57,318 nt of DNA from Minisyncoccota bacterium (lineage in GTDB: Bacteria > Patescibacteriota > Microgenomatia > UBA1400 > PJMF01), in the NCBI GenBank assembly GCA_003173865.1, contig PJMF01000032.1:1-57318 (forward strand), in the 5' to 3' direction. A program made the position numbers and the translations under genes. The notes under the pieces are model-generated. The model was not told the DNA's origin. It made no database searches and was given only the letters and a program-made list of their open reading frames with translations. Shown piece by piece: positions 9,654 through 19,525 of this stretch; positions within the stretch are counted from its first letter, which is position 1; every line of letters starts with the position of its first letter.

Positions 9654-11135
9654 ATGAGTAGCAAACTAACTTCCTTTTATCGTTACTTTCTTCTCTTGCT
9701 CTGCATGTGTGTGTTTTTGGGCTTGAGTTATCACCTGGGACGTCCCAATCTGTGGCGCGATGAGTCTTTTACGGTCAATGTCGCAAAACAATCATTTGGT
9801 CGCATTACCCAAGTCAATACACAAGACTTTAATCCTCCCCTACACATGTACTTACTCCACGTATGGATGATGATTTTTGGTGACAGTGAAGTGGCAGTCA
9901 GAATGCCATCTGTTCTTTTTCACTTACTAACGATCGTCTTGAGTTTCTGGCTCGGCAAAGCAGTATTTAAAAAATTGCCGTATCAACTTTTATTCACCGG
10001 ATTTGTGGCGACGACGCCGTTATTACTTTACTACGCTACCGAAGCGAGGCAGTATAGTATGTTGGTCGCCTTTACGACTGGCGCACTTCTTTGCAGTGTC
10101 CATTTGCTTCGGAAGTTTTCTTTTCCATGGGCGCTGGGTTTTATTCTTTTTGCAGTGCTGGGATTGTACACGCATACGATTTTCGTCTTAATTCTCGCAA
10201 GTCTTTTTTTCTGGCAACTGGGAGTAGTTGTTCGGCGAAAACACTTGACGTTTCAAACGGTTATCCAGTTTTTTGGTATGTATGCCGTGATTGGCTTTTT
10301 GTTTGCGCCGTGGCTGTTTGAGTTAGTTGGACAACTGACCCATCGAGTGAACGAGGGTACGTGGCTGCAGTTTCATCCAGTTGAGGATGTTGCCCAAAGT
10401 GTGAAACAGTTTTTTGTAAGTGACCGCATTGATCCAAATTTAACCCCTTTCACGCAACCAATTGCGAAGTATGTGTACTTAGTGGGATTAGGAATGACTC
10501 TCATCGGAATTGTATGCACTAAACTCAAGTCGCGAGAAGAGTTATTCTGGCCGATTTTGTTAGGTTTATTTTTGCTAAGTGTGATTGTTATTTCGTTTAA
10601 GACACCCCTCTACTATATTCGTTACTTAATTTTTGTCTTACCTGTCATTGGTATTCTTTTTACAAAAGGAGTGGAAGCATGTAATGAAAAGACACAACAC
10701 AAACTGTGTGACATATTGATTGTCATTGTGGGTTTGTTTTTATGGGGAAATCTTTATCTTTTTGTTGGCAATATTTTGCAAAATCCAAATTTAAAATCAA
10801 ATTATGTTGACGAAATGCGTTACATTAATGCGCACTGGAAACAGGGTGACTTGATTTTGCATTCACACGCTTATACCTTGCATAGCTTTATCTATTACTC
10901 AAATCATCCAGGAGTACTTTATGATCCGCCGCACAAGTTGCCAGAATACGAAGGTATTGCGGCGTTATCTCCTCGAGATTACTTTCATGGAAACTTAATG
11001 GACTATAGACGTATTTGGGTACCATATCACTGGGCAGATAACGACTTCGATCAAGTGCTCATCAACCGTCATTTTCGCAAAATCCAACAAACGAGTTTTG
11101 CTGGTGATGTAAGTTTAGATTTGTGGGTCCAGTGA
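9654..11135 (+). CDS. GT39/ArnT-like membrane glycosyltransferase
   Basis: LGRPNLWRDESFTVNVAKQSF...DFNPPLHMYLLHVWM; multiple TM helices. Confidence 0.85.
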   Translation: MSSKLTSFYRYFLLLLCMCVFLGLSYHLGRPNLWRDESFTVNVAKQSFGRITQVNTQDFNPPLHMYLLHVWMMIFGDSEVAVRMPSVLFHLLTIVLSFWLGKAVFKKLPYQLLFTGFVATTPLLLYYATEARQYSMLVAFTTGALLCSVHLLRKFSFPWALGFILFAVLGLYTHTIFVLILASLFFWQLGVVVRRKHLTFQTVIQFFGMYAVIGFLFAPWLFELVGQLTHRVNEGTWLQFHPVEDVAQSVKQFFVSDRIDPNLTPFTQPIAKYVYLVGLGMTLIGIVCTKLKSREELFWPILLGLFLLSVIVISFKTPLYYIRYLIFVLPVIGILFTKGVEACNEKTQHKLCDILIVIVGLFLWGNLYLFVGNILQNPNLKSNYVDEMRYINAHWKQGDLILHSHAYTLHSFIYYSNHPGVLYDPPHKLPEYEGIAALSPRDYFHGNLMDYRRIWVPYHWADNDFDQVLINRHFRKIQQTSFAGDVSLDLWVQ

Positions 11136-11137
11136 GT

Positions 11138-12634
11138 TCAGACTTTCTCAGTCACTTTATACTCAATATACTTTCCCAACATCAACCGTGTGTGGGCATC
11201 AATGCCCGGTAATGCAGAAAAGAAAAATCCAATAATTGGCAGTAACAAAAACTCCAAGGGTTGGAAAATATACGAAAAAATGTTTCGACGATGTGGACGG
11301 GGGGGACGATTAATCGCATCGATAATGAAAATGACCACCATCGAAATGAGTGAGAGCGTGAGTAAAATGGACGTCGTTTGAGGTAAAGTTTTTCCAATTG
11401 TTGTGCGGCCAAATTGTGAGTTTAAAAGCGGCGGTAAAATGGCAGAAGTTGTAATCGCGAACCAGTTCACAGGCCATAAAAAATGATCTTCGATAGTCTT
11501 GAAAACGCGAATGGTTTTGTCCCAAAAAGGTACGCCTTCGGCCAAGATGTATTGTTTAATAATGTATGCATCGTCACTTGCACCCCATGCCCAGCGTTGG
11601 AGTTGTTGATATTGATTATGCATCGAACCAAAAAAACTTTTTGCCTCAGGAGCATCCGCGTAAATTGGTAAGAAAATTGGTTCCACTTCAAAGTCTCCTT
11701 TTTTGGCAAAGTATGACTTAAAAAATAAGCGGTAATCTTCTGGAATTACATCTGTATCCCAGTACCCAATTTCGTCGACGTGTTTAAGTGAAGTTGAGTA
11801 CGTAGAGAAATTCACTAAACGATCTTTGCGCATTAAAATATAAATTTGTGTCACTGAAAAAACCGAAGCGAGTACACGAATTGGGGGAGGAACTTTCCAA
11901 ATGTTGTTATAAAACACAATCCCGCCTTGCCAAATTGTGTTGTACGGTTTTGCAATTGACAGAAATGACTCTGTTAAAGCCGCGAAGTAGTGATGATGAA
12001 ATAATGCATCGGCGTCTTCACTCGTAATTGTCACTGATTCAATTGGAAGTCCTTTTTCATCGATCAACAGTTTTTTTGCTTGTTTGGCTCCCCAACTGGT
12101 GTTTGACGATTTGCCTTTTACTTCACCGTGAATATCGGGATGAAGGGTTGTCCAGAGATCACCAAAGATGCCGGCAAACTCTGTTTTGAGTTGAGTAGAT
12201 TTTTCGAGAGCAGCTTCACCCTCGCGCTCTTCAAACGACAACATAATATGTAAGTTACTCAACGGGTACGATTGTTTGGTCAATGAAGTCAGTGTGCGTT
12301 GTAAAGTAGAAAGAGGTTCTTGATATGTCGGAATTACAATAATGTGGTGAAGCGAGTCCCACTTTTGTGGAAAGTCTTTCTTGATATCAGCAACCCAGTC
12401 AAACTTCATGGAAGCTTTAATTTTAAAGTGAGCAACTGTTGAGAGAACCGCGATGGAGAGTGAGCGATAAAGCCAATACACAGCAAATGTAATGACGTAG
12501 TAGGCCACAAGTTCAGGAAAGAGAAATGAGCCCCAAAAAGGAAATAAAATCAGCGACCACGACACAAATCCAGGGAGGATTTCTAAAAAGCGTTGCGTTT
12601 TGACCGGATGCCGACGGATGTAGGTTCTAATCAT
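11138..12634 (-). CDS. Membrane glycosyltransferase family 2
   Basis: HHIIVIPTYQEPLSTLQRTLTSL...TSEDADALFHHHYF...QLQRWAWGASD with TM segments at both ends. Confidence 0.85.
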   Translation of the reverse strand: MIRTYIRRHPVKTQRFLEILPGFVSWSLILFPFWGSFLFPELVAYYVITFAVYWLYRSLSIAVLSTVAHFKIKASMKFDWVADIKKDFPQKWDSLHHIIVIPTYQEPLSTLQRTLTSLTKQSYPLSNLHIMLSFEEREGEAALEKSTQLKTEFAGIFGDLWTTLHPDIHGEVKGKSSNTSWGAKQAKKLLIDEKGLPIESVTITSEDADALFHHHYFAALTESFLSIAKPYNTIWQGGIVFYNNIWKVPPPIRVLASVFSVTQIYILMRKDRLVNFSTYSTSLKHVDEIGYWDTDVIPEDYRLFFKSYFAKKGDFEVEPIFLPIYADAPEAKSFFGSMHNQYQQLQRWAWGASDDAYIIKQYILAEGVPFWDKTIRVFKTIEDHFLWPVNWFAITTSAILPPLLNSQFGRTTIGKTLPQTTSILLTLSLISMVVIFIIDAINRPPRPHRRNIFSYIFQPLEFLLLPIIGFFFSALPGIDAHTRLMLGKYIEYKVTEKV

Positions 12635-12646
12635 GGCAGAATTTTA

Positions 12647-13453
12647 TTATATCAGCTTAAAAAGCGAAGAAGCATTGAGTGCGAGTTGTTCACTTTCAAT
12701 CGAAAGTTCCTTTTGTAAAAACGCAGCAGTTTGCGAGATCATCCACGGTTCACATACTTGGCCCCGATATTGAGTGGGTGGAAGGTAGGGAGCATCGGTC
12801 TCGAGTAAAAGATGATCGAATGAAGTTGCTCGTACTAAATTGCGGATTGCTTCGGCGCTTTTATATGTGACGTTTCCAGCGACGCCGACGTAGGCGCCCC
12901 TATGAAGCGCTTCTTTAAGGTAAGCAATTGGTCCAAAAACGCAGTGCAATACAAAAGTGCCAGAAAATTTTTCTTCTTTAAGTATGCCGAGGATATCCCA
13001 ATATGCTTGTTCGGATTTGTCGCGGACATGAAGAATGAGGATTTTTTGAAATTTCTTTGCCAAAGAAATTTGCATACGCAAGCCACTTTTTTGCAATTCG
13101 ATAATTTCGTTGCGCCGCGAAGTATTTTCTAAATGAAAGTAATCCAAACCTGCTTCGCCGATGGCAACTATTTTGGGTTGAGACATCAGTGATTCTAATT
13201 GGCTGTACTGCTCAGTAATATCAGTGAGTGAACCTTCTTCTATCGCATCTTGGTAAACATGTGGATGAATGCCAATTGTGCAAAAAAGATTTTTTTCTTG
13301 TTGCGCAATATGAATGGCTAATTGGCTCGTCTCAACACTTGTTCCAACGACGATCGATTTCTTTACACCAAACTCTTGTGCCTTTTTCCAGTGTGATTGC
13401 CAATTTTCGGAAAGTGGCGGTAGATTGTAGTGACAGTGAGTGTCGATGATCAT
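12647..13453 (-). CDS. tatD: TatD family DNase / metal-dependent hydrolase
   Basis: IIDTHCHYNLP, GIHPHVY, AIGEAGLDY, HVRDK, LLETDAPYLPP. Confidence 0.93.
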   Translation of the reverse strand: MIIDTHCHYNLPPLSENWQSHWKKAQEFGVKKSIVVGTSVETSQLAIHIAQQEKNLFCTIGIHPHVYQDAIEEGSLTDITEQYSQLESLMSQPKIVAIGEAGLDYFHLENTSRRNEIIELQKSGLRMQISLAKKFQKILILHVRDKSEQAYWDILGILKEEKFSGTFVLHCVFGPIAYLKEALHRGAYVGVAGNVTYKSAEAIRNLVRATSFDHLLLETDAPYLPPTQYRGQVCEPWMISQTAAFLQKELSIESEQLALNASSLFKLI

Positions 13454-13460
13454 GATTACT

Positions 13461-14903
13461 TCATTCGGGCAATCTGGGAAATAAAGGCTGCATCGAGGTA
13501 ATTTTAGGTTCTGAAAAATGTTTCAAAATATGTGCCGCTGTCTGTGGCATAAATGGTTGAAGTAGCCATGCAATTTCCGTAATTTTTTCTACCGCCGACT
13601 GTAAAATTGAGATCTGCGCTTCACCAATTTTTTGCCATGGTTTTTGATCACTCAGATACTGGTCAGCATCGGATATCGCTTGTGTCACTTGTCGTAGCGC
13701 GGTACTCAAATTAAAGTTATTCATTTTTTTCGTAAATGCACTGGGAAAACTTCTTCCCTTAGCAGGAGAAAAAGAAACATCAGTATTTGCTTGCAGCTTT
13801 TCGCACATCTTTGCGACGCGTGAACATAAATTTCCTAAACCGTTACTGAGATCAGCTGTGTACTGCGCATCTAAGCGTTTCTTACTCACATCCATGTCTT
13901 CGCCGAAACTACCGAGTCCTACCAGTAAGTAGCGTGTAGCATCAATTCCATATCGATCAACCAATTCCTTAGGGCTAATTACATTTCCCAAACTTTTGCT
14001 CATTTTTTGACCGTCGACGCTAATAAAACCGTTAATCAAAATTTGTTTAGAGTTTGGCAAACCTGCAGAAAACAGCATCGCTTGCCACATTGCAGACTGC
14101 TGACGCAGGTTATCTTTGCCGGCAAGTTGGATGACTGGCCAAAATTTCTCAAAGTTTTCAATATCATTTGGCCAGCCAAGTGTTGAAATATAATTGACGA
14201 GTGCGTCAAACCAGACGTACATCACATGGTCAGGGTCATGTGGGACAGCAACGCCCCAAGGCATTTTGCTCTTGAGACGAGAAATACTAAAATCTTCTAA
14301 ACCGTTTTGCACAAAACTTTGAATTTCTTTGAGTTTGGTTGGAGGTTTTACAAAATCAGGGTTATCTTTATATAACTTAAGCAATTGATCTTGAAATGCT
14401 GAAAACTTGAAGAAATAATTTTCTTCGTCAATGAGTTCAATTTCAAGATTTGGATGGAGTGGACATTTGCCATTGACTAAATCAGACTCGGTTTTTTCGA
14501 GTTCACAACCGACGCAGTACTTTACTTGATAATTTTTTTTATAAATATGGCCGTTTTGCAAACAACGATTCCAAAACTCTTGAGCAGCTGCCTTATGTTT
14601 AGGATCAGTGGTGCGGATAAAGTGATCGTAACTGAGATTGAGAAGGGACTTGAGTTCCGAAAACTTGGCAGCATATTCATCGCAATACGCTTGTGGATCA
14701 ACGCCTTTTTCCAAAGCTTTGCGATAAATTTTTAAACCATGCTCATCTGTGCCAGTATTAAATATGACTTCCTTTTTCATGAGTCGCTGGTAACGAGCGA
14801 TCACGTCGGCCTCGACAATTTCGAGTGCAAAGCCAATATGAGGTTCGGCGTTCACGTATGGTAAAGTGGTGGTGATGTAGAAGGTGTTTTGAGATTTGGG
14901 CAC
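13461..14903 (-). CDS. metG: Methionyl-tRNA synthetase
   Basis: TTTLPYVNAEPHIGFALEIVEADV, GTDEHGLKI, CVGCELEKTESDLVNGKCPLH, GQKMSKSLGNVISP; GTG start. Confidence 0.96.
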   Translation of the reverse strand: MPKSQNTFYITTTLPYVNAEPHIGFALEIVEADVIARYQRLMKKEVIFNTGTDEHGLKIYRKALEKGVDPQAYCDEYAAKFSELKSLLNLSYDHFIRTTDPKHKAAAQEFWNRCLQNGHIYKKNYQVKYCVGCELEKTESDLVNGKCPLHPNLEIELIDEENYFFKFSAFQDQLLKLYKDNPDFVKPPTKLKEIQSFVQNGLEDFSISRLKSKMPWGVAVPHDPDHVMYVWFDALVNYISTLGWPNDIENFEKFWPVIQLAGKDNLRQQSAMWQAMLFSAGLPNSKQILINGFISVDGQKMSKSLGNVISPKELVDRYGIDATRYLLVGLGSFGEDMDVSKKRLDAQYTADLSNGLGNLCSRVAKMCEKLQANTDVSFSPAKGRSFPSAFTKKMNNFNLSTALRQVTQAISDADQYLSDQKPWQKIGEAQISILQSAVEKITEIAWLLQPFMPQTAAHILKHFSEPKITSMQPLFPRLPE

Positions 14904-14936
14904 AGGGAGATTATAACAGCTAAGAAAATACTTATA

Positions 14937-15728
14937 TTATATTCTCTTTAGAATGACTACTTTTCTGTTTATTTGACCAGGGTACCAATCGAGTTTACTC
15001 TCTTCTTGGCTAGGTGACCAATTTTTTTCTTCAATAATCGTAAATTTTCCCTGAACAGCGTGTTTTACATCTTCTTCTGAAATCTTGAAAAAAGGTGGGC
15101 CAAATCTAACTGGCACACCACTATCCGCTATCGCAGACAACTGTAAGATATCGTGAAGATACTGAGCAAAATTATCAATTTTAACTGCAGACATAGCACC
15201 ATAAGCATATTTATAGTACTCGCTTTTTGATCGGGGATTGTAAGTTACTACACATAAACCATCATGTTTGACCACGCGATGCAGTTCATTAAAAAAACGT
15301 TCTAAATTTGGGAAATGCATGATTGCATCTTTACAATGGACAAAATCCACACTCCCATTAGCGTAAGGCATTTGATCTGCAGAATGCAGAATGGGTAACA
15401 TTTTATGTGGTTGTTCCGTGACAGAATGAAGTGCTGCAGCACTAATGTCGTTGACAAGTATTTTTGCTGAAGGAAGATTATCTAGTATATATTTCGAAGT
15501 TTCACCACGGCCTGCTGCAATATCTAAAATAATGGGTGACTCACTATCGCGCGATTGTATTTCTGAGATAAAAGATTTAAGGACTTGATCAATATAACTC
15601 TGAGGTAATGGGACAGATAATTCGTGTTTAGTTGTCGTTCCTTTATAGTCGTACATATCTGCTACTGAAACAGGAAAATTTTGTTTATTGATATTGGTCA
15701 AAGATTGTTCTCTCACATCTTTTTGCAT
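14937..15728 (-). CDS. Class I SAM-dependent methyltransferase
   Basis: ILDIAAGRGETSKYI...VDFVHCKDAIMHFPNLERFFNELHRVVKHDG. Confidence 0.88.
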   Translation of the reverse strand: MQKDVREQSLTNINKQNFPVSVADMYDYKGTTTKHELSVPLPQSYIDQVLKSFISEIQSRDSESPIILDIAAGRGETSKYILDNLPSAKILVNDISAAALHSVTEQPHKMLPILHSADQMPYANGSVDFVHCKDAIMHFPNLERFFNELHRVVKHDGLCVVTYNPRSKSEYYKYAYGAMSAVKIDNFAQYLHDILQLSAIADSGVPVRFGPPFFKISEEDVKHAVQGKFTIIEEKNWSPSQEESKLDWYPGQINRKVVILKRI

Positions 15729-15954
15729 ACGCTCATTTTACTTAATTTTTTGAAAATTGAAGCGGTCAATAAGTTTGCTGTACATTTAGCAGATATCCAC
15801 ATCCTCGAGTTGGCAAGTAGCTCTTTTGGGCCCTATATACATCCTGATTTCCAGCGAGTATACTCTCCGGTTGACAAATTTTGATCTACTTTGAGATACA
15901 ACTTCTCTCTAGTCGATTGACAGTTTTGTCAGCTCATTAACAAGCGAAGATTCT

Positions 15955-16026
15955 TACTGGACAGAGAGTATGGCTCGAGAATAGGCCCAAAAAGGCATTA
16001 TCGCGTGTCATATTCTCTGTCCAGTA
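15955..16026. repeat. Long imperfect inverted repeat (18-nt arms, one G/T mismatch) in an intergenic region
   Basis: TACTGGACAGAGAGTATG (15955-15972) versus CATATTCTCTGTCCAGTA (16009-16026). Confidence 0.85.
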
Positions 16027-16101
16027 TTTTTTACTTCTTGAGGGAGGAGTAAAAAGTGTTGGTTGGGAAATCGTTGGAATGTAAGTTAAAGGCAAAAAAT
16101 C

Positions 16102-17403
16102 ATGAGACGGGTAATTCAAACAATCTTGTCCCACAAGTGGGTGGTTTTTGGGACAGTAGTGGTTTTTGTGATTCAGTCGGTTTTTGTAAGTTCGTTTGTG
16201 TACTTTACGTACCACCCAGAGCAAAAACCGTCATTTTTCCCAAAATTAGCGGTTGATTTGGAAACTCTTGTAGAGTGTAACAAAAATGTAAAGGCAGGTA
16301 AATCCCCCTACATTCCAAAGGGAGAATATTGGACTGAGTATAAACCTGATCAACCATACCTGAATTGCAGGTATGATCTAAGCTTAATCGAGTTGTATGG
16401 GTTAATCCCAATGAATTCATCGGGATATAAAGCTTTTCAAGCTCTAAGCTTCGTAGTGCTTTGGTTAATTTACGTCTCTGTGTGCCTGCTCTTGGTCCAA
16501 GTTGCAATAGTCAGTTTGAAACGCAAAAGCGCCATAAACTATTTGCCCCTTCTGATAGGGGCAACACCACCTATTGGTGCAACATTGTTTATCAACACTG
16601 ACGTGGTTATGTTTGCTGCTGTGGTCGTCATGCTTTGGGCGACGTTGAGGGAAAAACCTCTTGTGACAGTTATAGCGTTAACGGCGGCCGTGGTGATTGG
16701 AACAAAGGAGCCACAGTATATGGTGCTGTGGATTATTCCATTGGGCGTATTAGGCATTCAGCCATTTCTCAGAATGGTTTTTCTGACAATAGCATTTTAC
16801 TCTCTACGCTTTGGGCTTGGTTGCTTGTTCTTTCCGGAGGGGCCAGTGGCAGGTTTTGAGGTTAACATGGACCGCTTTCGTTTTGGCCGGGAAGCATTTT
16901 CCCACATGCCATGGGGGTTAGTACCTCACCACGAACAAGAAAATGCAATTCTGCAAGTTTTGTTAAACTGGTTTGGGCCAGTATGGTGGGTTCCAGGTCT
17001 GATGGCAACAGTGACCGCGATTACTGTTGTGGTGCCAAGTGTCCTATTAAGAAAGCTTACAAGACAATTCCGAGGTAAATTACTGTGGATTCTTATTGGA
17101 TTGTTGTTGTATGCAATCGTCAATACCAGTTTGCCTCAGATAGAATATGCTGCTGGCGTAATCTTAATCTACTTTTTCCTGTCTTTAGCAGGAGACTACC
17201 CGCGTCGGTTGGGGAGATATTTGATGCTCATCTACATCGTATCCCAGATTTTGATTCTAATGTATCAACCGGGAATGCCAGCATGGCTGAACGTGGTAAA
17301 TCAGCCTACTGTATTATTTGCACTACTGATTTCAGTTTGGCAAATAACAGAGGCCATCTTGTGGATGGCAAAACACACCGATCAAATTGAATCTCTTGCT
17401 TAG
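16102..17403 (+). CDS. Polytopic membrane protein (GT87/DUF2029-like glycosyltransferase possible)
   Basis: 433 aa, about 10 hydrophobic segments; family not firmly recognised. Confidence 0.7.
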   Translation: MRRVIQTILSHKWVVFGTVVVFVIQSVFVSSFVYFTYHPEQKPSFFPKLAVDLETLVECNKNVKAGKSPYIPKGEYWTEYKPDQPYLNCRYDLSLIELYGLIPMNSSGYKAFQALSFVVLWLIYVSVCLLLVQVAIVSLKRKSAINYLPLLIGATPPIGATLFINTDVVMFAAVVVMLWATLREKPLVTVIALTAAVVIGTKEPQYMVLWIIPLGVLGIQPFLRMVFLTIAFYSLRFGLGCLFFPEGPVAGFEVNMDRFRFGREAFSHMPWGLVPHHEQENAILQVLLNWFGPVWWVPGLMATVTAITVVVPSVLLRKLTRQFRGKLLWILIGLLLYAIVNTSLPQIEYAAGVILIYFFLSLAGDYPRRLGRYLMLIYIVSQILILMYQPGMPAWLNVVNQPTVLFALLISVWQITEAILWMAKHTDQIESLA

Positions 17404-17550
17404 TTTTTTATGCACCTTCTTCTCCCTCAAAAGGAGGTGCAAATCTTTTCTCAATACACATCAAAAATATTTCTTTGTGGACAAAGTATATACAAGGGTG
17501 TAGCATCGCTTTTACCTTTTTATATTTAGAAACGAAGTTAAAGGATTCTT

Positions 17551-18315
17551 ATGCAACCAGAACTACGTTCGCCACAATCAAGTCAAACGGAAGTAACACA
17601 TAGAGTGATTGTGGTTGATGACAATCCAGACTTTTTTCCCCAAGTTGAGCTTTATATTCTTGCTGCCTATGCTGCTATCGGTATATCTGATACTCAGGTA
17701 AAAATAAAAAATTATGATAAACCAGTAAAAGCAATGCAGAGTTTTCTTGCAGATTCGGCCATTCCAGATGTAGTTATTTCTGATGTACAGATGCCTCTCG
17801 TTGATGGAACAGCTGTGGTTGATGTGGCGCTTAGTCAATACACTAGGCTCAATGATCCCCAGTCTAGTGCAATAATTCTTGCTGTTTCGTCTGCAAACAG
17901 ACCTGAAGAGCTTAGAGAAAGTGTTTCTTTCGTGTGCAAAAGTCAATTAAATGAAGAACTTCTGCCTAAGTTAACAGACCAATTAAGGAAAAAATATCCT
18001 CCCCAATCAGAGCAATTTCCTGCGGCAACACCAGAAAAAGCAATGCTGAGTAGAGCAAAAGAAGCAATCGAGAAAATTGACTATCGTGGCGATCAGGTTG
18101 CACGCGCATTGGCAATAAATATTGTGCAAGTGTTAAGTGAGTCTCCTAATTTCTCGATGACATCACAAGCAATTAAAGGAAAACTTGATGAATCAAGAGA
18201 AGAACAAGGAAAAACTCTACTCCTTGCAGTAGATGACGAACTTTCTAGGCTAGTAAGTGCAGGAGTTCTTGTGCGCGATAAACAAATAACAGGTTCCAGC
18301 TACAGCTTAGTTTAA
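17551..18315 (+). CDS. Response regulator (REC domain) with C-terminal winged-helix-like region
   Basis: VIVVDDNPDF...IPDVVISDVQMPLVDGTA...VCKSQ conserve the acidic pair, phospho-acceptor Asp and Lys. Confidence 0.83.
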   Translation: MQPELRSPQSSQTEVTHRVIVVDDNPDFFPQVELYILAAYAAIGISDTQVKIKNYDKPVKAMQSFLADSAIPDVVISDVQMPLVDGTAVVDVALSQYTRLNDPQSSAIILAVSSANRPEELRESVSFVCKSQLNEELLPKLTDQLRKKYPPQSEQFPAATPEKAMLSRAKEAIEKIDYRGDQVARALAINIVQVLSESPNFSMTSQAIKGKLDESREEQGKTLLLAVDDELSRLVSAGVLVRDKQITGSSYSLV

Positions 18316-18324
18316 AATAATTAT

Positions 18325-18660
18325 ATGATTATTAACAATTCATCATCTGAAGGAACAGGACTAGATTGGGCAGCAATTGGTCGGGAAGCAATTGAAGCTT
18401 CTGATCGTAAGGAAGAAGAAAGAGTTGAGAGAGCATTTGAAGAACAAATTCTAGCAGTACTAAAAAAGTCTGATCAACCAATGAAATCATCGGATATCAT
18501 GATAGAAGTAAATCAATTGAGATCAAAATTGAGGTTAGATGAGGTCACTTTGATAAAAGTAATCATGAAACTGCAAAGTCTTGTGCAGTTAGATGGGGCG
18601 CCAGGAGAAAAAATTGTACGCAGTGGAAGTCCGGATGAATTTAAGTATAGCCTTGAATAA
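18325..18660 (+). CDS. Small hypothetical protein, possible winged-helix
   Basis: Follows the response regulator by 9 bp; EEQILAVLKKSDQPMKSSDIMIEVNQL...VTLIKVIMKLQSLVQLDG resembles the regulator's C-terminal region. Confidence 0.6.
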   Translation: MIINNSSSEGTGLDWAAIGREAIEASDRKEEERVERAFEEQILAVLKKSDQPMKSSDIMIEVNQLRSKLRLDEVTLIKVIMKLQSLVQLDGAPGEKIVRSGSPDEFKYSLE

Positions 18661-18679
18661 TTTTACTTAGGTCTTGTCC

Positions 18680-19036
18680 TTACACGCGAGCTCCGAACAT
18701 CCTACTCACTTTACTCGCCCACTTCTCCGCCCACTCGTCTTCTTGAATTTTTTGTAAGGCCGTAACTATGCCTGGTTTGATGAGCATTTCGGCTACTGCA
18801 GAAATGGTCGCACTTGAAACGTTCAGTGACTTTGCTATTTCGCCATACGGTTTTCCTTTGTGAAGTAGTATTGCTATAGCCAATCTTTTTGCCAAGACTA
18901 CTTTTTCTGTTTCACTAAAAAAATCTTCAAAAAAGGTAGTTGCATCACTATGACCAAGATCTGCGAGCAACTGCACGAACTGTGATTGAATTTTTGCTGT
19001 TTCAACTTTAGAGAGATTTTGTGAGGAAATTTGCAT
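18680..19036 (-). CDS. TrpR-like / YerC-YecD family transcriptional repressor
   Basis: SETEKVVLAKRLAIAILLHKGKPYGEIAKSLNVSSATISAVAEML. Confidence 0.85.
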   Translation of the reverse strand: MQISSQNLSKVETAKIQSQFVQLLADLGHSDATTFFEDFFSETEKVVLAKRLAIAILLHKGKPYGEIAKSLNVSSATISAVAEMLIKPGIVTALQKIQEDEWAEKWASKVSRMFGARV

Positions 19037-19042
19037 ACTGCA

Positions 19043-19501
19043 TTATCCTTTTCTTTCCATGAAGGTCAAGGGGAGTTCGATCATCAGTGGAGGAATGGCA
19101 CAGAGTAATACAATCGACCAAGTGAGAACCTCTTGAAGTTGCAAAAAAAGCAGCAGTGTCAAGTATAAACTCACTAATATCCCTCGCCGCGACTTGAGAA
19201 ACAAAAATGAAAAGAAAAAATAATGAGCGACTGCTGTGGCAATGAGGAGTGGCAAATACGTGTTCGGCACTACAACATCTTTTATTTTTTCAGGCTCAAT
19301 TCGCTGCATGAGATAAAAAATCACTCCATATAAGCAGACACTGATAATCAGTAATCCAATCCTGGAAAGATGAGAAGGTGTATGTGCAGCGGCTTTTACT
19401 GATTGAAATGAGGTGCTGTTATTTTTATGTGTAGTAACATACTTTTCAGACAACCAATCAGTTTTGACAGAGTGAGAATGTTTCTTTAAAAGATTTTGCA
19501 T
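19043..19501 (-). CDS. Hypothetical membrane protein
   Basis: Hydrophobic C-terminal half; start placed at MQNLLKKHSH to avoid overlap with rmuC. Confidence 0.65.
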   Translation of the reverse strand: MQNLLKKHSHSVKTDWLSEKYVTTHKNNSTSFQSVKAAAHTPSHLSRIGLLIISVCLYGVIFYLMQRIEPEKIKDVVVPNTYLPLLIATAVAHYFFFSFLFLKSRRGILVSLYLTLLLFLQLQEVLTWSIVLLCAIPPLMIELPLTFMERKG

Positions 19502-19525
19502 GACTTTTCCAGTATACTTTACTGT

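Noticed and set aside
15937-16224. 95-aa minus-strand ORF across the 15955-16026 inverted repeat
   Set aside because: Composition not protein-like, overlaps the structured repeat and the start of a good plus-strand CDS.
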